Part shown: positions 31,918 through 33,711 of the stretch, piece after piece
How the letters are laid out: every line of letters starts with the position of its first letter
Numbering within the stretch: the first letter of the stretch is position 1
DNA from: Oscillospiraceae bacterium
GTDB lineage: Bacteria; Bacillota; Clostridia; Oscillospirales; Oscillospiraceae
NCBI GenBank assembly: GCA_902787755.1
Contig: CADAHL010000015.1
Span: 1-33,711, forward strand
Reading direction: 5' to 3'
DNA: 33,711 nucleotides
Program-made: the position numbers and the translations under genes
The notes under the pieces: model-generated
Database searches by the model: none
Seen by the model: the letters and a program-made list of their open reading frames with translations, nothing else
What the model was told of the DNA's origin: nothing

Positions 31918-33377
31918 GGATCGGACCTCCTCCTTTTGCCGTTCCGGCGCTGCGGCAGATGGATCAGCAGGCGCAGCAGCCCCAGAGGGTGCCCATCGCT
32001 GACCGGCGCGGTGTAGTTCGTGCCGAAGCTGTCCAGATCCGCCAGATGCAGCAGGACCAGACAGCAGATCAGGCCCATGCCGTACAGGCCGCCCAGGATC
32101 GCCCCGAATACCAGCAGCAGCCGGACCAGCCGCACCGCAAAGGCCAGATCCTGACTGGGCAGGGTGTAGCAGCAGATGCCGGACACCGCCACCACGATAA
32201 TGGCCAGGGGCGAGACCAGGCTGGCTTCTACCGCCGCCTGGCCCACGATCAGGGCTCCGATGATGGACACCGTGTCGCCGATGGGATTGGGCATGCGCAG
32301 ACCCGCCTCCTGGAGCAGGCTGAAGGCCAGCAGCATGCACAGCACCTCCAGGGCTGTGGAGAAGGGCACGTCCCGTTCCGCTTCGATGATGCTCAGCAGC
32401 AGCCGGGTGGGGATCATCTCCTGATGGAAGCGGGCCACAGCCACGTAGAAGCCGGGCAGCAGCGCGCCGGTGATCAGGGCCAGCCAGCGCAGCATGCTCA
32501 GCTGCGTGGCGACCAGAAAATGGGTGCTGCTGTCCCCGGTGACCTTCATGAACTCCGACAGATCCACCGGCAGGATCAGGCCGATGGGCAGCCCGTCGGC
32601 CAAAAGACCGATCCGGCCCTGGGACAGGTGCATGGCGAAACGATCCGGCCGCTCGGTGTGAATGAGCTGGGGAAAGGGGGAGGCGGGACAGTCGGAGAGC
32701 GCTGCCTCCAGTGGACCGGTGGCCAGCAGCGCCTCGGGGTCCAGTGCGTCCAATCGTCGCTGCACCTCCGTCAGGACCCGGGGGTCGGCGCGGCTATTCA
32801 GATACAGCAGGGAGACGCGGGTTCGGCTCTCCCGGCCGAGCTGTGAGTTCAGCAGCTTCAGATCCGGAGTAGCCAAGCGCTGGCGGATCAGGGCGGTATT
32901 GACCCGCAGCGCTTCGGTGAAGGAGTCCTTTGCCCCCTTCAGACTTTTCTCCAGGCTGGGTTCGGAGACGGACCGAGTCTGGGACGAGCGGACTTCAAAG
33001 CAAAGGGCGGTTCCCAGGCCCGGGAAAAGCAAAGCGCAGCTCCCGTGGCACAGCTCCTCGGCCGCGGTCTCTGGATCCCGCAGCTCCCGAACGCTGCAGC
33101 GGGTGATCCCGCCGGAGCGGATCCGTTCAAGACAGGCGGTTTCACTGAATACCTCCTCGGCCCGCAGCCGGGAGGTGAGAGGGCGGATCACGTCCTCAGA
33201 GATCTGATCGCCGGAGACCGGCCCGTCCAGCCAGCAGGCCGTGAGACGAAGACGCCCGGCGAGACCGAAATCCAGGTCCCGGGAAATAAAATCATCGCAG
33301 CCGGAGAACAGCGCCTCCAGCGCCTTGAGGGTCACGGCGGGAGCCCGGGGATCGCCGTTTGACGTGTGAACTTCCAT
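31914..33377 (-). CDS. gerAA: Spore germination receptor A subunit (GerA family)
   Basis: A 487-residue protein with a large soluble N-terminal domain (about residues 1-285) and then five or so membrane segments. The conserved GerA block LLQEAGLRMPNPIGDTVSII and VGQAAVEASLVSPLAIIVVA lies at about 350-395, and SFGTNYTAPVSDGHP near the C-terminus fits family members. It is the core receptor subunit in the inner spore membrane that triggers germination. The ATG at 33377 has a weak ribosome binding site (AGGAT). It heads the A-C-B operon and is preceded by a candidate sigma-G promoter. The N-terminal domain is somewhat compact but complete, and the rest looks intact. Confidence 0.93.
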   Translation of the reverse strand: MEVHTSNGDPRAPAVTLKALEALFSGCDDFISRDLDFGLAGRLRLTACWLDGPVSGDQISEDVIRPLTSRLRAEEVFSETACLERIRSGGITRCSVRELRDPETAAEELCHGSCALLFPGLGTALCFEVRSSQTRSVSEPSLEKSLKGAKDSFTEALRVNTALIRQRLATPDLKLLNSQLGRESRTRVSLLYLNSRADPRVLTEVQRRLDALDPEALLATGPLEAALSDCPASPFPQLIHTERPDRFAMHLSQGRIGLLADGLPIGLILPVDLSEFMKVTGDSSTHFLVATQLSMLRWLALITGALLPGFYVAVARFHQEMIPTRLLLSIIEAERDVPFSTALEVLCMLLAFSLLQEAGLRMPNPIGDTVSIIGALIVGQAAVEASLVSPLAIIVVAVSGICCYTLPSQDLAFAVRLVRLLLVFGAILGGLYGMGLICCLVLLHLADLDSFGTNYTAPVSDGHPLGLLRLLIHLPQRRNGKRRRSDP

Positions 33378-33383
33378 ATCCTG

Positions 33384-33413
33384 TATTATGGACGGGAATC
33401 ATGGTCAATATGT
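33384..33413 (-). promoter_or_regulatory. Candidate sigma-G (forespore) promoter of the ger operon
   Basis: On the minus strand ACATA (33413-33409), 18 bp, CATAATA (33390-33384). The -10 fits the forespore sigma consensus CAT..TA and the -35 is close to G(A/C)ATA. No convincing sigma-A promoter is visible. Germination receptor operons are known sigma-G targets in Bacillus. Confidence 0.5.
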
Positions 33414-33453
33414 GGGGTCGAGAAAAAAGTTTTGAAAAAAGCGAAAATTCTTG

Positions 33454-33482
33454 TTGACAAACCCGGTTTTCGGTGGTATATT
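33454..33482 (+). promoter_or_regulatory. rRNA operon promoter P1
   Basis: TTGACA (33454-33459), 17-bp spacer, TATATT (33477-33482). An A/T-rich stretch (33421-33450) upstream resembles an UP element. Confidence 0.85.
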
Positions 33483-33557
33483 AGCCGAGCGCTTGTGAGG
33501 GACGGCAAGTCCATCGGGTCGGAACCAAAAAAATCTTCAAATAAGATAAAAAAGTTC

Positions 33558-33586
33558 TTGACAAACGGTTTCACGAGTGGTAATAT
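33558..33586 (+). promoter_or_regulatory. rRNA operon promoter P2
   Basis: TTGACA (33558-33563), 17-bp spacer, TAATAT (33581-33586), 104 bp downstream of P1. Both promoters share the spacer pattern AAC..GGTTT..C.....GTGG, suggesting duplication. An A/T-rich stretch (33527-33555) precedes it. Confidence 0.85.
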
Positions 33587-33589
33587 AAA

Positions 33590-33711
33590 CAAGCTGTCGC
33601 CGAGAGGCGGCCGCGGGATGCACCTTGAAAATTGAACAATGTAAGAAAAAGCTTATGCTAAATAAGCACCAGAAAAGGGTTCTTACAACGACGAAAAGTC
33701 GTTAAAAATTC
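33590..33711 (+). promoter_or_regulatory. rRNA operon leader (16S gene expected beyond the window)
   Basis: The leader holds a CGCC-GAGA-GGCG hairpin (33598-33609), the GCACCTTGAAAATTGAACAA segment (33620-33639) that is typical of clostridial rRNA spacers and leaders and includes a boxA-like CTTGAAAA, and a terminal hairpin AACGAC-GAAAA-GTCGTT (33687-33703). No 16S sequence is present yet. The identification rests on tandem strong promoters plus this leader motif. Confidence 0.75.

Noticed and set aside
33590-33711. tRNA or 5' end of 16S rRNA at the right edge
   Set aside because: No cloverleaf and no AGAGTTTGATC-type 16S start is present; the sequence is leader only.

Overview
The window is a GC-rich stretch of chromosome from an endospore-forming Firmicute. 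Spore coat genes, a complete GerA-type germinant receptor operon, a Clostridia-style SPFH/ribbon-helix-helix operon and consensus sigma-A promoters with AGGAGG ribosome binding sites all point to Clostridia. The GC-rich codon use and the many small palindromic intergenic repeats suggest the Oscillospiraceae of the gut. This placement is inference; no 16S sequence lies inside the window.

Layout, left to right. (1) 1-4000, plus strand: the end of rpsT, a diacylglycerol/lipid kinase, asnS and a membrane-anchored phosphodiester glycosidase. (2) 4088-8601, minus strand: two small spore coat proteins, an acidic membrane protein, and an acyl-CoA ligase lying downstream of an E2-like acyltransferase, with a 58-bp tandem hairpin array between those two. 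(3) 8732-12870, plus strand: cysE, a CPA2 antiporter and glmS, each with its own promoter. (4) 13150-15367, minus strand: a ferritin-like helical protein and an SPFH / RHH regulator / DUF1648 operon behind a highly palindromic promoter. (5) 15801-21398: a four-gene minus-strand operon (membrane protein, flavin-reductase-like protein with a PCP_red-like tail, membrane protein, DUF1295 enzyme), divergent from an SDR resembling chlorophyll b reductase (NYC1/NOL) and a large membrane protein. (6) 21534-24367, minus strand: a voltage-gated K+ channel, and a DUF2975 / XRE / DUF4173 operon. (7) 24785-29611, plus strand: mfd and a parvulin-type foldase. (8) 29684-33377, minus strand: germinant receptor genes in the order A-C-B with 4-bp overlaps. 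(9) 33454-33711: two tandem strong promoters and a leader typical of an rRNA operon whose 16S gene should start just beyond the right edge.

Most of the window is housekeeping. The most novel part is 15801-19862, where two proteins recalling chlorophyll-metabolism enzymes (an NYC1-like SDR and a PCP_red-like domain) face each other across a divergent promoter, in company with a steroid-5-alpha-reductase-like membrane enzyme. Such a set in a presumably non-photosynthetic anaerobe suggests an undescribed membrane-associated reductive pathway for a tetrapyrrole, isoprenoid, steroid or lipid. Other points are an E2-like protein whose catalytic His appears to be Glu, a double-palindrome operator ahead of the SPFH operon, and several families of palindromic intergenic repeats, including two collinear mosaic blocks in which one hairpin module is inverted.
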